64,000 bases of DNA from Cynocephalus volans (Eukaryota; Chordata; Mammalia; Dermoptera; Cynocephalidae), in NCBI RefSeq assembly GCF_027409185.1, contig NC_084462.1, forward strand, positions 153,809,490-153,873,489. The letters run 5' to 3'. The position numbers and the translations under genes were made by a program. The notes below the pieces were generated by a model. It saw only the letters and a list, made by a program, of their open reading frames with translations. It was not told where the DNA came from and made no database searches. Each line of letters starts with the position of its first letter. Position 1 is the first letter of the stretch. Of the stretch, positions 26,131 through 39,120 are shown one piece after another.

Positions 26131-28499
26131 GCATTGGGTGAAATCCCTCAGGAAGCAGGGCTTGCTTGCATGAGGCAGGGCATCCAGTCCTTACCAACTG
26201 CAAGTCACTAATCCTGGAAAACCCTGGGGAAGAACCGCCCAGGAGCGAGCCAGTCCAGCCCACACGACAGGGCCCTGGAGGCTGCAGGAAGTAGGGCAGC
26301 AGCCTACGGTGGCTTCACTGGGCCTTGGCTCCTGAGAAACTCGTCAGAGGTGCCCCCACCTCGTTGGCCACAGCTCCTCGGCCAGCGACTGGAGGGGGAG
26401 GTGTCGTCCCCCCTCCCCACCTCATGGTCTGTGCAATCTTGCTGGACCAGTCATTCCCACATGGAGCCTGTCATCCAGGCACTCCCTAGCACCACCACAA
26501 ATGTCTGCCTGTCCCCAACTCTCCCTTTGGAGTGCCTTAGAGGAGCACAAAAAGACGTCTGGCTTCCACAGCAATTTCACATCAGCCCCTGACACCTCCA
26601 TTACACTGTCAGTCAAGAAGGGACAGGAATGTTCCTTACTGACTTTATGTAGGAGAGGCACAGAAGAGCAGACGGGAGAGGCCCTCCTCCTGCAGCCACC
26701 AGACTGAGCGGCAGTCAGGATGTCCAGCACCCTACCCCCAGCCCAGCCCAGCAAAGCTTCACTGGCTCCTTTTAATCCTTTTCTCCCTTTCACTCTTCAC
26801 CTCCCAATTTCCCCGAGTCAAAAATTCATTTTCCAAACTGCAATGGCAGGAGAATGGGAAAAAAGGATGGCGACGGTGACAACCAGTTTCCCCTGAAGTC
26901 TCTCGCCCAGGCTTCCTGAGCTCCTGAGGGCCCTGGTGTCCTTCAATACCCTCCATACGAGGAAAACAAAAATCACGCTCAACCAACACTGCTTAAAGGA
27001 GAAAGAGCCTTGGGTTCCATGGGAGCACATCAAAATCCAGCACCATCTGGCCGTGTATCACCTCAGCCTTTGCTTCCAACCCCCAGCGTGCAGGCAGCAC
27101 TGGGTCTGCCCTCACCCTGTATCTTTGGCCACTCAGTCCTACTGATAGGTCAGTTTCCACCAGCCAAATTTTCATCTAATATTAATCCAACTTTTCCTGA
27201 TAATCAAACAAATATTTATCCAACAAATTCATAATGAGAATTGATCTGGCTGTTTACTTAGAAAGCTGGAGGAGTTGATTTTTACATGGGCTTTCTTTTT
27301 TCCTTTAGAGAAATTAGAGAGTTGGGATAGTACAAGAGAAAGCAATCAATGGCTATTTCCAGTTACCAGCATCTGTCTTCAGATTTAATAGAAATGATGC
27401 CCTAAGACACATAGTCTACTCAGTCTGTTCAGTACACAAACACCCATCAATATTAGAGAGATGCGGAAGGAGAGCCTTTCCTGGTACTTGTAAAAGTAGA
27501 CAAGAGCTTCACGGCTGTTTGAAGATTGACAAAGCCCTGCTAGATAAGTAGAGATTAACTCCGTTCCATAATCAGAGAAATAAAAGCACCAACCATCTTT
27601 GAAAGGGCTCTGGCTTGCCTGAGGAATAGACGTGAGGGAATTTGGAACACATCACCAGAAATCCGACCACCCTCCAAGGGATGGCTAAATACATGGCACA
27701 TGCACCACCATTCTATACCGTACTCATGGCAGACATTACTAATCAATCCAACATTCTCTTCCAGTCCACAGGGATGAGACCTTAGGACCATTCTCAACAC
27801 AACACACAAGCAGACATCTAGGAGTGTGCATACAAGAAGAAACCTACTTCTTGTCTCTGAGCTAGGAGCTATTAAGCTTAACAGGTTAAAAGCCTTACAT
27901 GAGAATTAAGGATTCGAATCTTAAGTAGGTCACTGATCAAATATATAACTCCTGTTTTCCTTTCCATGATTCAGAGACCCTACCAAAAGAAGTCAGACCA
28001 CAAGCCAAGTGGTGGCCTTGTTTAGTGGTTGGATAACAGACAGTATTCCTACAGTCACATTCTTCTGTTTTCACAGAAAATAATCTGAAAGACCCTTTCT
28101 AAAAAGGGATTTTTTAAATGGTGGCTAATATTTTTTCTACTCAGTCAGCTAGGAGGCATCCACCCGCCCCTCCTAAGTCATTCCTTTGTCTCTTTGCCCG
28201 CAGCATGAAGTAAGCTCTTTAGCACGCAAGCCTCTTTGCTGTCTGGTCACAATGGCCTTTTTTAGATTCATCTGCTCTCCCCATCACTGACCCAACCACC
28301 ACCACACCCTAGGCAATGGTCACACAGAAAAGTGTTTGCCATATCTCTCCCCCACCCACCCCAGCCACCCCCAGAAACACCCACCGCTCTTTTTGCACTT
28401 CGCACTTCCACACACGAAGGTCTCCCTGCCCTACCTCTCAACTCCCACCCACAGCCGAACCATCAAACAAGTTGTCTGGCTACACAAAGTGCCGCTTGG

Positions 28500-28640
28500 C
28501 CCCTGGTCCACTAGCATGAGCATCACCTGGGAGCTTGTTAGAAATGCCCACTCCAGACCTACCAAAGCAAATCTGCAATTTAACAAGATCCCCAGGTGAT
28601 TCGTGTACACAGTGAATTTTGAGACGTGCTGCCCTAAATT
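28500..28640. repeat. MER5-like DNA transposon fragment (hAT)
   Basis: gcatcacctgggagcttgtt and ccccaggtgattcgtg are MER5-type motifs. Confidence 0.7.
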
Positions 28641-28779
28641 CACTCCCTTCCTTTATGGGATACCCACTCAGTCTTCATTCTCTCTAACCTGACCTCTCTC
28701 CTGACCTTTTCACCAAAAAAAACCTCTCATCAAATGAGTGAGTCCATCGATGCATATATGAATAAAAGTGTAAATGAAT

Positions 28780-28975
28780 CAGCACGTCTACCTTTTGCCT
28801 GTCCTTGTAACTTCTATTCACCCTTCAAGTCCAATCCAAATGACGCCTCATCTGTGAAGCCTTCTCTGCTCTCCAATGCAGATAAGGAAACCAAAGCGCT
28901 GAGACGATGGAGACCTGCTTGAGGGTGCACAGCTACTAAGTGGAGTCTGCCTGACTCCAAGCCCAGTGAATGAGC
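28780..28975. repeat. L2 fragment followed by antisense MIR
   Basis: cacccttcaagtccaatcca and tctgtgaagccttc resemble an L2 3' region. gataaggaaaccaaagcgct and gggtgcacagctactaagtg are antisense MIR. Confidence 0.6.
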
Positions 28976-29095
28976 TCCCGTGTACCGCCTTTAAGGAAGC
29001 ACCAGGAAGGATGCCTGCGACCTCCCATAGAGCCCCTCTCAGCCTCGGGCAGGGTAGAATTCCAAGGCAGAATCTACCACTGCTTTGTGCACGAG

Positions 29096-29111
29096 CCCCC
29101 CCCCCCCCCCC
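29096..29111 (+). repeat. C16 homopolymer
   Basis: Sixteen consecutive C bases; length likely polymorphic or uncertain in assembly. Confidence 0.95.
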
Positions 29112-29349
29112 ATGTGAGCTGATCACAATCAGATTCCATTGTTTAAGTGCTTAACCACTTACGCCCATGCCTTGACCTCTCAACCCCCCTGAAGACCTTT
29201 CTGTGCTCTCTTCAAACTCACATTACAAGCCCCATCTCTTTCACTCTTCTTGCCTCAGTGGAGACTCTTTCCTCTGGAGAACAAGAACCTCAGAGATGAA
29301 ACATCAACCACTGGTCTTGCCACTTCCCCAAGCCACAGCAATGCCATTC

Positions 29350-29560
29350 CGGTGATGCAATGGCTCTTGCACTTCAGAGCACATAAGAATCACCAAGGGA
29401 GAGTCTTTACCTGCAGCTTCCCTGGCTCCAAAGTGTCTCATCACCAGCCCAGCAGTGATCTGCCTATTTGGCTGATGCTGGGGTCCTGGGCCACACTTGG
29501 AGACCCTCTGTCCCCCCAGCCTCTCCTGGAGGCTCCTGCGTCAGCAAGCTGTGCTATGGT
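29350..29560. repeat. MER5-like DNA transposon fragment
   Basis: cacataagaatcaccaaggg and the following ggctgatgctggggtcctgg resemble the MER5 group; diverged. Confidence 0.5.
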
Positions 29561-31784
29561 GCAGGCATGTGGGGCCACGGGCAAGCCCACGGACCACTCT
29601 GATCCTGAGTCTGCCTTGGTCAATGAGGGCTCAAAAACATTTCCTGCCCACCTCATCCTTTCGTTGTGAGGATCAAGGCGATAGGGTATATGCTACTGCT
29701 TTGTTAAACTGGAAAACACTTTTTTTAAAAAAAGGCAATGTTTGCCACTCTTCTGTTTTTTGTTTTGGCATCACCAAACCTCTATTCCCATTCCCAGAAA
29801 TTTTCTATTTCTCTCAACCTCATCACCCACTGTCAACATACTCTTAAGTGTTTCAGACAGGCCTGTGATTGTTGGATGCAAAGGACATCAATTCAGACTG
29901 GCCAGTGTCCAGGCACAAGCTGTCTTCCTGAAAGCAATTCTGTTTGCCAGCGACCTGTGGGCCTCGTGCATAAACAGGAGGCCTTGGCTTCCTCTCAGCG
30001 GCTTAAGACAGGGAACATACACTCTCTCCTCAAGATAAGGCCTTTTAGATGACAAAGCACTTAGGATATTCCTTTGTATTATTAAGAATGAACACAAATG
30101 CCCATCCTAGTATTGTGGGGCTGATCCACAATAGGAAAGATTTACGATAGATTTAAGATGTTTTCCTTTGTATCATTATGAACCATTGAATATCTTTGCA
30201 ACCTAATTAAACTGCACTTATTAAATGATGAATGAATTAAACAGCCCCAGAACAAGCATTGCTTTTTGACATTTTCTACTTTAGAATCTAGTCTACTATT
30301 TGAAGAGAAATATACCCGAGCCTAAATCAAAAGAGGACAGCTAGCAATGGCTAGTCCAGCCCTAACTCACTGAGGGCAGTGAGATGGATTCCATCAATTC
30401 TCCAGTCTCATCAGGAGCTCCAATCAACCGACCCCCCACTTCTCACCAGGTATGCCCTCTCACATCACCTCTTCTCATGCCATCCTAAAATCCCTACAAT
30501 CACATCCTCTCATATAACTGCTTACCCCATCTCTCTCCTTCCTACTTATGCCAGCTCTCCACCTACTCTATGCCTATACGAAGCAGAGGAAAATACACCA
30601 CTGTGCTGACCTGTCTCAACTAAAATGGTGACCACAAATCTTGGCATTACCCCCATATTCTCCTGGGCAAATCATTCTCCCATGTCCTCTGTCTTCTCAA
30701 ATCTCCCGTACCTCATATACCCCTTCCTCACACTCTCCTTATTTAGTTGAAAAATATATAAGCAATTAGAATAAGCCATCTCACCTTCTCCATGCCATGT
30801 CCACCCAGCTCCCCGCACCTCTGCCCCTGCCCTGGTCTCTCTCCTATTACCAGAAATGAACTGCCCCAGCCCCTACCCAGCGCCAATCTCCCACTTGCAC
30901 CAAGATCCTAACCTCTCATACTGCAAACTCCCTTCCCACTATTACTTCCCTCGCACCACCAATTTCTCTCTCTCTAGTGGACCATTCTGCCAGCACACAA
31001 ATATGCTGCAAAAACTCCCATCTCTCAAAAAGACCCTTCCTGACTGAGCATCCCCCTCCCGCTGGTGCCCACCTCCTCTGCTCCCCCTCTGAGCACAACT
31101 CGGAAGGGCCCGTCTTCTCCATCCCCTCCCTCCACTCTCCTTCACTGGATCCTCCTCTCCTCCCTTACTCTCAACTTGACTTTTTATCTAGTTTGACTCA
31201 CTTCCCCTAAATATTATCTATATACCTGTAACTTCCAAGTTTATTCCTCCAGCACAAACCTCTCCCTGAATTCCAGACTCGTATATCCACTTGCCATGGT
31301 AGTTGGGAATCCAAAGAATAGAAAATAAGGAAGATTCAAGATGATGAAGGATCATTGTGGAAAAATACCCATCTCAAGGGGTGATGGGGACCCTGCTAGC
31401 CACGAGGGGAGCCTCTGGTTGGGGGCTGTGGTATCCTCCTGGAGGCAGGAGGTAGAACTTACAGCAGGCAGCAAATTAGCTGGATGGCACCAGCTTTAGG
31501 AACTGCCAGGATGCATTTTGGATCATGAATAAGTAAAGAAAAGAGGTCATTGCAGGATCCAGAATAGTGAGAACAGAGAGGAGAGAAAAAGTGAGAAGAG
31601 GAAGAAGATGGGAGACAAAGAAGGAAGCTAGAAGGAACAGGTAAAAAAAAAATGAGAATAAAAACTAGAAAAAGATTTTAGTCCTTGCTTTGAAATCACA
31701 ACCAGAATTCTGATCGAATTCTCAAAAAGCCGCAGAAACTCCATTCTCTGACTCATTCCTAGGGGGGTATTAGTATTATGAATA

Positions 31785-31985
31785 CTAATAACTACAGTTT
31801 CGTGAGGAAGCACCTGTGTGCTAGGCTCTTTGAACACACTTCCTCGTTTGACTGTTGAAACAATCTTTAACTCAGGTGTTATTGTCCCCATTTTACAAAG
31901 AAGCTGAAGCTCAGAACAGTTAAGGAGTCACTCATGACCTAGCAGGGGCTAGCAAAGGCGAGATGCAAACCCACCTCTTACTCTA
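31785..31985 (-). repeat. MIR SINE
   Basis: Antisense MIR with cctgtgtgctaggctctttg, ccccattttacaaagaagct and gatgcaaacccacctc. Confidence 0.85.
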
Positions 31986-32464
31986 ACGTCCATGCAGGTA
32001 ACCACCACACCACGCAGTCACAGGACACAGGCAGCAGGAAGACCCTCCCCTGACCCAAGGGGCCTGAGGGGCTGATGAGCAGCCCTCCTGAGAGCTCTGG
32101 GCCTGAGCAGCCACAGGGCCGGGCCAGGAGACGCTGATCTGCTCTCACTGCCACAACCCTGCTTCTGCTGTCCACACTCCAGGCTGCCCTTGAGGGACAC
32201 TGAGGACTCTGAGGGTTGCACGAGGGTGAGGAGGAACCACTCATCCCAGCCCTTGCAGCTAATCTAGGATCCTGGATTAAAGGCACTCCCCAATTCACCC
32301 TAGGGCAAAACCAGGTCAAGGCCATCTCCAAACCCCACCCCCCCAGAGTTAAAGGTGAGGAATTGGAACAGCTTAAAAGGCAAAGAAGTTAATTAGCTCC
32401 CTGAAAGGAAAGGGCAGAAACAGAGCCTGGATAAAGGGGTTAGCTGGAGGACAAGGCCCCGCTA

Positions 32465-32600
32465 GGAAAAGAGCACTCGACTGGGAGTCCTGAGACTCAT
32501 GCATGGCCCCCGGGGAGCTCTGAGATCTTGGCAATGGCTCTCTTGTGTCTCTGTTTTCTCCTCTATCTGATCAGCTCTAGGGCCTCTTCTCTCCAACAGC
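32465..32600 (+). repeat. MIR SINE
   Basis: Sense MIR left part: gagcactcgactgggagtcc, then tgagatcttggcaatggctc; diverged core. Confidence 0.65.
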
Positions 32601-33099
32601 ATATAGGGAGGCACCTGTGGCCAACACAGCCTTGTCTGTAAGGGTCCAGCCTGTGGGACAATGGGCCCTGAGCTCTGTAAGGCCAGGAAGAGGAGAGACC
32701 AATGGTTGTCTGCAAATGTGCACCCCACAAGTGCTCTGGATGCAGCAGATGTCCCTGTAATTCTAACCATGTCATTCTCCACCTGCCTCTTCAATCAGGG
32801 CAAGAAGTGGATGGAGCTAGGGGGTCAGAGGGAGTCACAAGCATGGGTGGACATAGAGGACAGAGGAGGCATCTGCCTCCAAGACGTGACTAATGGGGGT
32901 CAGGGGTGTATACAATGCTATCTCCCCTTCATAGACCTCTTTAACAGTGCCTGAAACTTGCACCACTGAAGTTGCTCCAGTGGCTTAAAAACCAAATTTC
33001 TAAAAAATCCCTAGCTAAAATGCAAAAAAAACAAGTTTCTCAAACAGGGTAGCACTATCCTGGATTCCTTACTTGATCAACTCAGACACTGTCAGAACC

Positions 33100-33235
33100 A
33101 GAGTGAATCTTGGAGACCATCAAGTCCAACCCTTTCTTTACAAATAGGAGGAAACTGAGCCCCCAAAAGGACAAATGACTTGCTCGAGGTCACAGGGCAA
33201 GATGGCAGCAGAGCTGAGACTCTAACCTGTTCTCC
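33100..33235 (-). repeat. MIR or MIR3/L3-type fragment
   Basis: gagaccatcaagtccaaccc followed by gaggaaactgagcccc and gctcgaggtcacagggcaag. The first motif suggests the MIR3/L3 group. Confidence 0.7.
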
Positions 33236-33627
33236 TGTCTTTCCCCAACATGGCCCTGGTCCCCAAGGAAGTGTGGCCCAGGGTGGGGGCAGGCAGGTGG
33301 TCTGGAATCTTGGCATCCTGCTCCTGGGGCTGCTCCTTCTCCTGCTCAGCCACCACAGCAAACAAGAACCCCTGGGACCTGGGCCAGCTGATGGACTCCT
33401 GACCTGCCTTCCGGAAGGATGAATGCACATCAAAACCTCAGGGCCAAAATACTCCCGTACTGTCAGTTCTGCACTCAGCTCTTTTTCTCAGCCTCCTGGG
33501 ATGGAGAAGTTTCCAGAAGGGACAGCTCTAAAGGCTTTTACAGAAAGGGGACCCCCTAAGAAGCACTCCTCTGTTTGGGCAATGGGGCTAAGGTAGGAAG
33601 ACAGGGAGCTGGAAGACAAAAGTGATT

Positions 33628-33771
33628 TTTTTTTTTTTTTTTTTGTCTTTTTCGTGATGGGCACTCAGCCAGTGAGTGCACCAGCCATTCCCATATAGGA
33701 TCCGAACCTGCGGCAGGAGCGTCGCTGCGCTCCCAGCGCCGCACTCTCCCGAGTGCGCCACGGGCTCGGCC
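33628..33771 (-). mobile_element. tRNA-derived SINE, GC-rich variant with truncated second unit
   Basis: It is the same subtype as the 20647 copy: a T tail, then a reverse-complement body with gcactcgggagagtgcggcg, caggttcggatcc and cactcactggctgagtgccc. The direct repeat caaaagtgatt flanks it (33617-33627 and 33772-33782). Both copies share the same altered anticodon arm and the same truncation, so this is a true subfamily. Confidence 0.88.
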
Positions 33772-34364
33772 CAAAAGTGATTATTTTTTATGTCACTTTC
33801 TAACCAAAATGGCATCCTGCAACTTACAAGATCATCTGATTAATACCAGGTTGGATTCATTATTTACAAAGATGAAGATTGAATTTCTTTCGAAGCAGGT
33901 CAATCAAATGATGCCTATGGCCTTAAACTGAGATAATGAGAGGCAAAGAAATCCCGGGAAGGGAAAAGTACCCTGGCTGGGACTGAGAGAGGGCTCCTTG
34001 CCTCCTCCTGGCAGGCTCACAGCCACCTGAAATGGCCCTGCAGAGTTGCCCAGCAGGAGGGAGCCTGGCCAGGGCCACTGGCTCTTTGCAACTACCCAGT
34101 CTGCCTGCTGTCCCTGGGCAGCCCAGGCTCATTAGCATACAGGCTGGACCCCCGCAGTGCTGACCAGTGGGCAACAGGACTCACAGCCAGGATGGGTTCT
34201 CCCAGGGGCCAGCAGGACACTCGCTGCTAGAGGAAAAGCAAGGCTCCCCAGAGGAAGCTGGATGAGAGAAAACAAGAATGAACAGAAGCCAGAGCCCCTG
34301 GGTGAAGGGAGAGAAGGAGGCATGGGAGGGGTCCCACTCCCTGGGCAATGGCAAAAAAAGGAAA

Positions 34365-34525
34365 GAAAGTACACAGTCATTGAAGTCAAATAGACATGGG
34401 TGTTTGCCTGATCTTGGGCAAGGTACTTCCCCTTTCTTAATCTCATTTCCCCAGCACTAAAATGGAGACAACCCCTGCCTCACAGGTAGTTAGTTAATGA
34501 GGGTAGAGAAGCTGGAATAATACGC
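34365..34525 (+). repeat. MIR SINE
   Basis: Sense MIR: atcttgggcaaggtacttcc, ctcatttccccagcactaaa and tgcctcacaggtagttag. Confidence 0.8.
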
Positions 34526-35484
34526 TCGCTCAGTGAGCCTGGTTCCCTTTCTCTCCCTTAGAATACAGAGCAGGCGCCATCTGGTCCCGAGGCAAAGCCC
34601 AGGGGGCAACTCTTTCCCAGTGAGCCCCGGAATAAGGCAGAGGGGCCTTCCGGGAAAAGCTTCCCAGGGTCAGAGAGAGGATGGCGGTCCTGGTGACTCA
34701 TCAGTGGTGGCGGTGGGTTGACTCGTTTGGCCAACCATCCTTAATTTCCCTCTTCACATTTTGGGAGCCCTGGAGCGCTCTTCCCCCAAATGAGGCATGC
34801 AGCAGAAATGAGCTGTGATTAGCACAGCAGAGAGACCAGAGGACGAGGTTGGCAAGGAGAGAGCTGCAGAGTTTCCTGGAACGAATGCAGGGAGAGTGGG
34901 GAGATCGAGATCTCTCCCTGAGCCCCTCAGCAGGCAGGGAGTCCCTTTAAAGCCAACATTCTCAGCCTCAGCAGGGCAAAGTCCACTCTGAGATCTGCCT
35001 GCAGTATACCTAAGGCCGTCTGAGGTGCTCTCTGCAGAGTGCACAGTGAAAATTTCAAGCCAGTGTGTAGGTAATATAGGTGGATGCATACAACCGACAG
35101 AACATTGCCCATTGCACCGAATGCACCTTTAACACTGGGCCCCAGAACGCAGGCTGTACAGAGCTACATAAGCATGACAATCTGAAGGCACATGAAGGAA
35201 AGAGGGAGTCTGTGAAGGTTTGGTGAGACAGTGCTGTACAAGGTGCAGTGCTGCATAAACCATGGGGATGGGGAAGAGGGATCATTCTGGAGGTCTACAC
35301 CCAGTTGTTTTTTCTTTCCTCAGAAGGAAGGTAGGTATTCTTCTATTGTGAGTTTCAGTTCTGTGCTGTCAAACAACCTTTTTAGTCCAGTGCTCTGCCA
35401 CTTTCAGCCATGCTTAAGCCAAAACAATTGTCACTACATATTACAGGCAAGTAACATGCAGTGGCAAACGCACTAATGCAAACA

Positions 35485-35645
35485 TCAGAGAGAAGACCGG
35501 GAGTCTCGTCTGGCCTACCACTGCTGTGTACCTTTGGCGAGTCATTTAACCCTCTGTATGCTGGTCTACCCCTCTGCCAAGTGGGACAATAACTTCTGAC
35601 AAGGCTGCTAGGAAGATTACCCTGAGCATGCAGTGACAATTATTT
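35485..35645 (+). repeat. MIR SINE
   Basis: Sense MIR: ctttggcgagtcatttaacc and tgccaagtgggacaataact. Confidence 0.75.
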
Positions 35646-36924
35646 CGCCCGTCAGGGAGCACCAGGCACTCTTGGCCACTGTGGAAGGGATGGCCCGTAT
35701 TCTCTGGACTCACGATCCATACTCCTCACACATGGCTGCACCTCTCTCAGCTGCAGGGGCCAGCGAGCAACCCAGAGACAAGGCGAAGTGAGGAGAGGAC
35801 AGGCATGGAAATGAAGTGAGGACTCGGGGACCGCAAGCTCAGGATCTCTCAATCCCTCCAGGTGTGAATCAGCTAAGGGTATCGAGCCAATCTCACTGCA
35901 AGGAGCTTCCACACCCAAACACAGGCCATCGCCAGCATTTAAACCTGGTTTCCTCTCTTTGCCTCATATCACATTCAGTGACTTATCAACCTAAAGGGTA
36001 CTTTTTAAATAAACCCTTTCTCCAGCTTGACTAGGAGGACAATCATAGATTTTGACCCCAGGTTTAAATTGGCCTCTCAGATACAAAGCTCTCCGGGGCC
36101 AATCAGCCTCTCAGGATATCCCATGCTCCTCCCAAATGCATTACAAACCAGTAGGTAGGGGAATAGCCGTTTCTCTGGTTTCAGAATAATAGTTGGTGGG
36201 AAATGCCCATGGAATCATTAACCACCAGGTTTGACACTCTGCAAGATGAAGATTTTACCAGTTGGACAAGCGCGACACAGAAGACAGGAGAAACTGGGGT
36301 TCTGTTACAAGTCATCTGGAAGGAATGCTGACCGCTTCTTCTCCCTATGAGGGCTGGGATCCTACAACCACTCCAGAATCAGAGGCAGCCTGGTAAGGAA
36401 GGGTGGATGAACCCAAACTTCTTGACATGCCCGGTTTTGCTCCTCACATAACCATTTTAACATCGCATTCATTGCCCAGCTCAAGAGCTCACAATGGGTC
36501 CCTACTTCCTATTGCTCCTAACTCCTTTGTGTGGATCAAGCCCCACCAGTGTGGATGCTGTTCACACACCCTGACTCCTCACCCCAGCCCAGATCTTCCT
36601 TCCACTCCATTCAGGCTCGACTCCACTCTGGCTCCAAAACCCCTGCCCACTCACAACTCTGAGCTCGCACTCAGGCATTTCCTACTGTTGCTCTCAGTGG
36701 CCTGCCTTCTCTTTGCTCCTCAATTCCATCCATCTTTCTCTGAAAACTTCCTTCTCACTCAACTCCCCTTCCTGAGCCTGTCTGGCTTTTTACACCAAGT
36801 TGGCACTTAATTTTAAATGGTTTTCTTTTGAATAATATGCTAACCACCTGCCCTCTTCCTCAAGAACAGAAAAGATGTCTTACACAATGGAGAGGGTTTT
36901 AAAGCCAGAAAATCCTCAGATAGA

Positions 36925-37190
36925 AAAATCAGAACTTACCAGCTGTCACTCTGTCTACTCAGTCTCTCTGAGCCTCAGTTTCCATTTCTGTAAAACAGTC
37001 ATCTTAACCCAAAAGGTCTGATATATGGCTTTAACAAGCTAACATCTATGAAAGCCTAGACTCAGTAACTAGCGCATAGAAAGTATCCCCCCAAAAGTTT
37101 GTTCCAGTTCCCCATTGCTTCTCTTTTATGTCCTGTAAAACCTAGCACAGTCAGTACTGCAACACAGAAGGTATTCAATAAACGTTTGAT
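36925..37190 (+). repeat. MIR SINE
   Basis: Sense MIR: tctgagcctcagtttccatt and tctgtaaaacagtcatctta, with a diverged 3' part including gtattcaataaacgtttgat. Confidence 0.75.
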
Positions 37191-38149
37191 TAATTGATTA
37201 GTAGCATAAAGCAAACCAATAACTGGAGGGTCATTACACAAAGTAACAGCATGTGGTCAGAACATATTGATCTAATTTTCAATTATGGACAAAAGGTTGA
37301 TATTTACAAAGGGAAAACAATCGATTTTAACTAAAGACGTTTTCAGGACTACAAGCTGCCAGTCTCTCTGAACCCATAACTCAGCCAAGCAGAAGTCTCA
37401 GCATAAATTTTCATGCCAGCAATTCATCCTCCACTCTTTCCTACTCAACTCCATTCCCAACCTATATTATATTATGGTCCATAGAAAGTTCACTTCACCC
37501 ACCAGAACTAGTACAATTCTTGCTACTACTTTAAATCAAACAAAGAGCAAAATTATTCTACAGGAGTTCTTTTCTAAGTTACTTAGAAAGAATGCTGACC
37601 ACTTCTTTTCCCGAGCAGAATTTTTATCGTATAATTAACTTTGTCTTTTAATAAGACCTTTCCTCCCCCACTAAGTCGGGGGAAAGGTAGACAATCACAA
37701 ATGTTAGTGAGGTCATTCAACGAAAACCAAGCTGAGAATAACATCCAGGTCCTAGGAGCAGTCACAAAAGCCGTGCACCAAGAATGATGTAGGACGTGGT
37801 AGTGTCCAATGAGATGAGAGCTGGGGTAGGGCTCACATGGAGTTTTCGGCAGAGCCACTTTCACCTGTGGCCTTTCAGCCTTACTGTCCTTTTCAGTGGC
37901 TTCTCACCGTTACTGTGTCACATACTTCGCTTCTCTGGAGGAAAATGTCTCTTGCAACTTCATTCACTTCCCAGCTGATGTCTCACGCTACCAAAACAAA
38001 GGCAGTCAATAAAAGGTTTGGGACTTTACTTCAGTATGAATAGGAACAAGCCTAGAAATGGAACTTTAGTTAGTGACCATAAAACACACTCCTGAAACTA
38101 ATTCTGCCCATGCCTCCCCAGTCCCTGGTGGTGAGCTAGGCACTAGCCC

Positions 38150-38720
38150 TTTCAGGTTAACCAGCTATATAACTCAAGGCATTATAGAGCTAGACGGGAC
38201 CCCAGGAAGTCCTGCACCTGGCCTGTGCCCCTACAGCACACAGGGAAATGCCTGGCTAGCGATGAGTTCCCTATCAGCCTCAGCAGTCTAAAATTCTTGG
38301 TGTCAAAGAAGTTAATCTATTTGTTCTAAGCTCCAAGGTGCTTCTCCTGTCTCCTCTGAAGACCAAAAGCAACTGGTCAATGTCTTTTTTCTCAGTGATA
38401 CCTATAACAACAGCTATTAAGTAACCCCTCATTCTCTTCCCCAAGTTAAAAAACCCCAAATCCTTAAGCCTTTCCTTAAAGAGCTTATCATTCATCTCAT
38501 TAAATATATTGTTGACAGTCTTTTCTGCTCTTTTCGGATTTTCCATGGTCCTTTTTAGCTCATTCAAACACTGAGATGTCAACTGTAAAATAGAGCTGGA
38601 GAGTTACTTCCCAGGCCTTGCACGTTTTTCCCAATTTAACACAACCTGGTATCATGCTTACTTAAAAATAACATAATACTCCTTCAGCTAGGATTCTACT
38701 GGGACTTCCGGATCTACGTC
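38150..38720 (-). repeat. L3/CR1-type LINE relic
   Basis: taacccctcattctcttccc, caagttaaaaaaccccaaat, aatatattgttgacag and ataacataatactcct follow the order of the CR1/L3 3' region. The 100-residue open frame in it (38280-38582) is not a host gene. Confidence 0.65.
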
Positions 38721-39086
38721 AACTACGATTGTGCCTCTCCAGGTGATGACTAATGACACTTAGATCAATCAGGTCAGGGCTGAACCATTGACGATCACTG
38801 TCATCACTTCCCAACAAAGTATTCCCTATTCTGGTATAAGGAAAGATCAAGTAACCAAGGGATGTGCGCTGCTCACACCACATTTATGTAAAATACAAAA
38901 CATAGGATTCTCTAACTTTCAGTCTGAAGAATCATTCTCCTAGTCTATACCTGAATACTGACGTCTGGGTGACCTCAGCTGTGATCAGGAGGTGGAGCTT
39001 GGAACAAATGGAGCAGACATTTAACATGCTGAATATGATCACAAGAAAACATACTGTTTATTCAGAATAACCTCCTCCCTACCCCG

Positions 39087-39120
39087 AAAAAAGAAAAAAA
39101 AAAAAAAAAAAAAAAAAAAA
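39087..39120 (+). repeat. A-rich run (34 bp, one G)
   Basis: An A run with a single G; possibly the tail of a diverged retroelement that I cannot identify. Confidence 0.9.

Noticed and set aside
38280..38582. 100-residue minus-strand open frame
   Set aside because: It lies in an L3/CR1-type relic; no domain or splice context.
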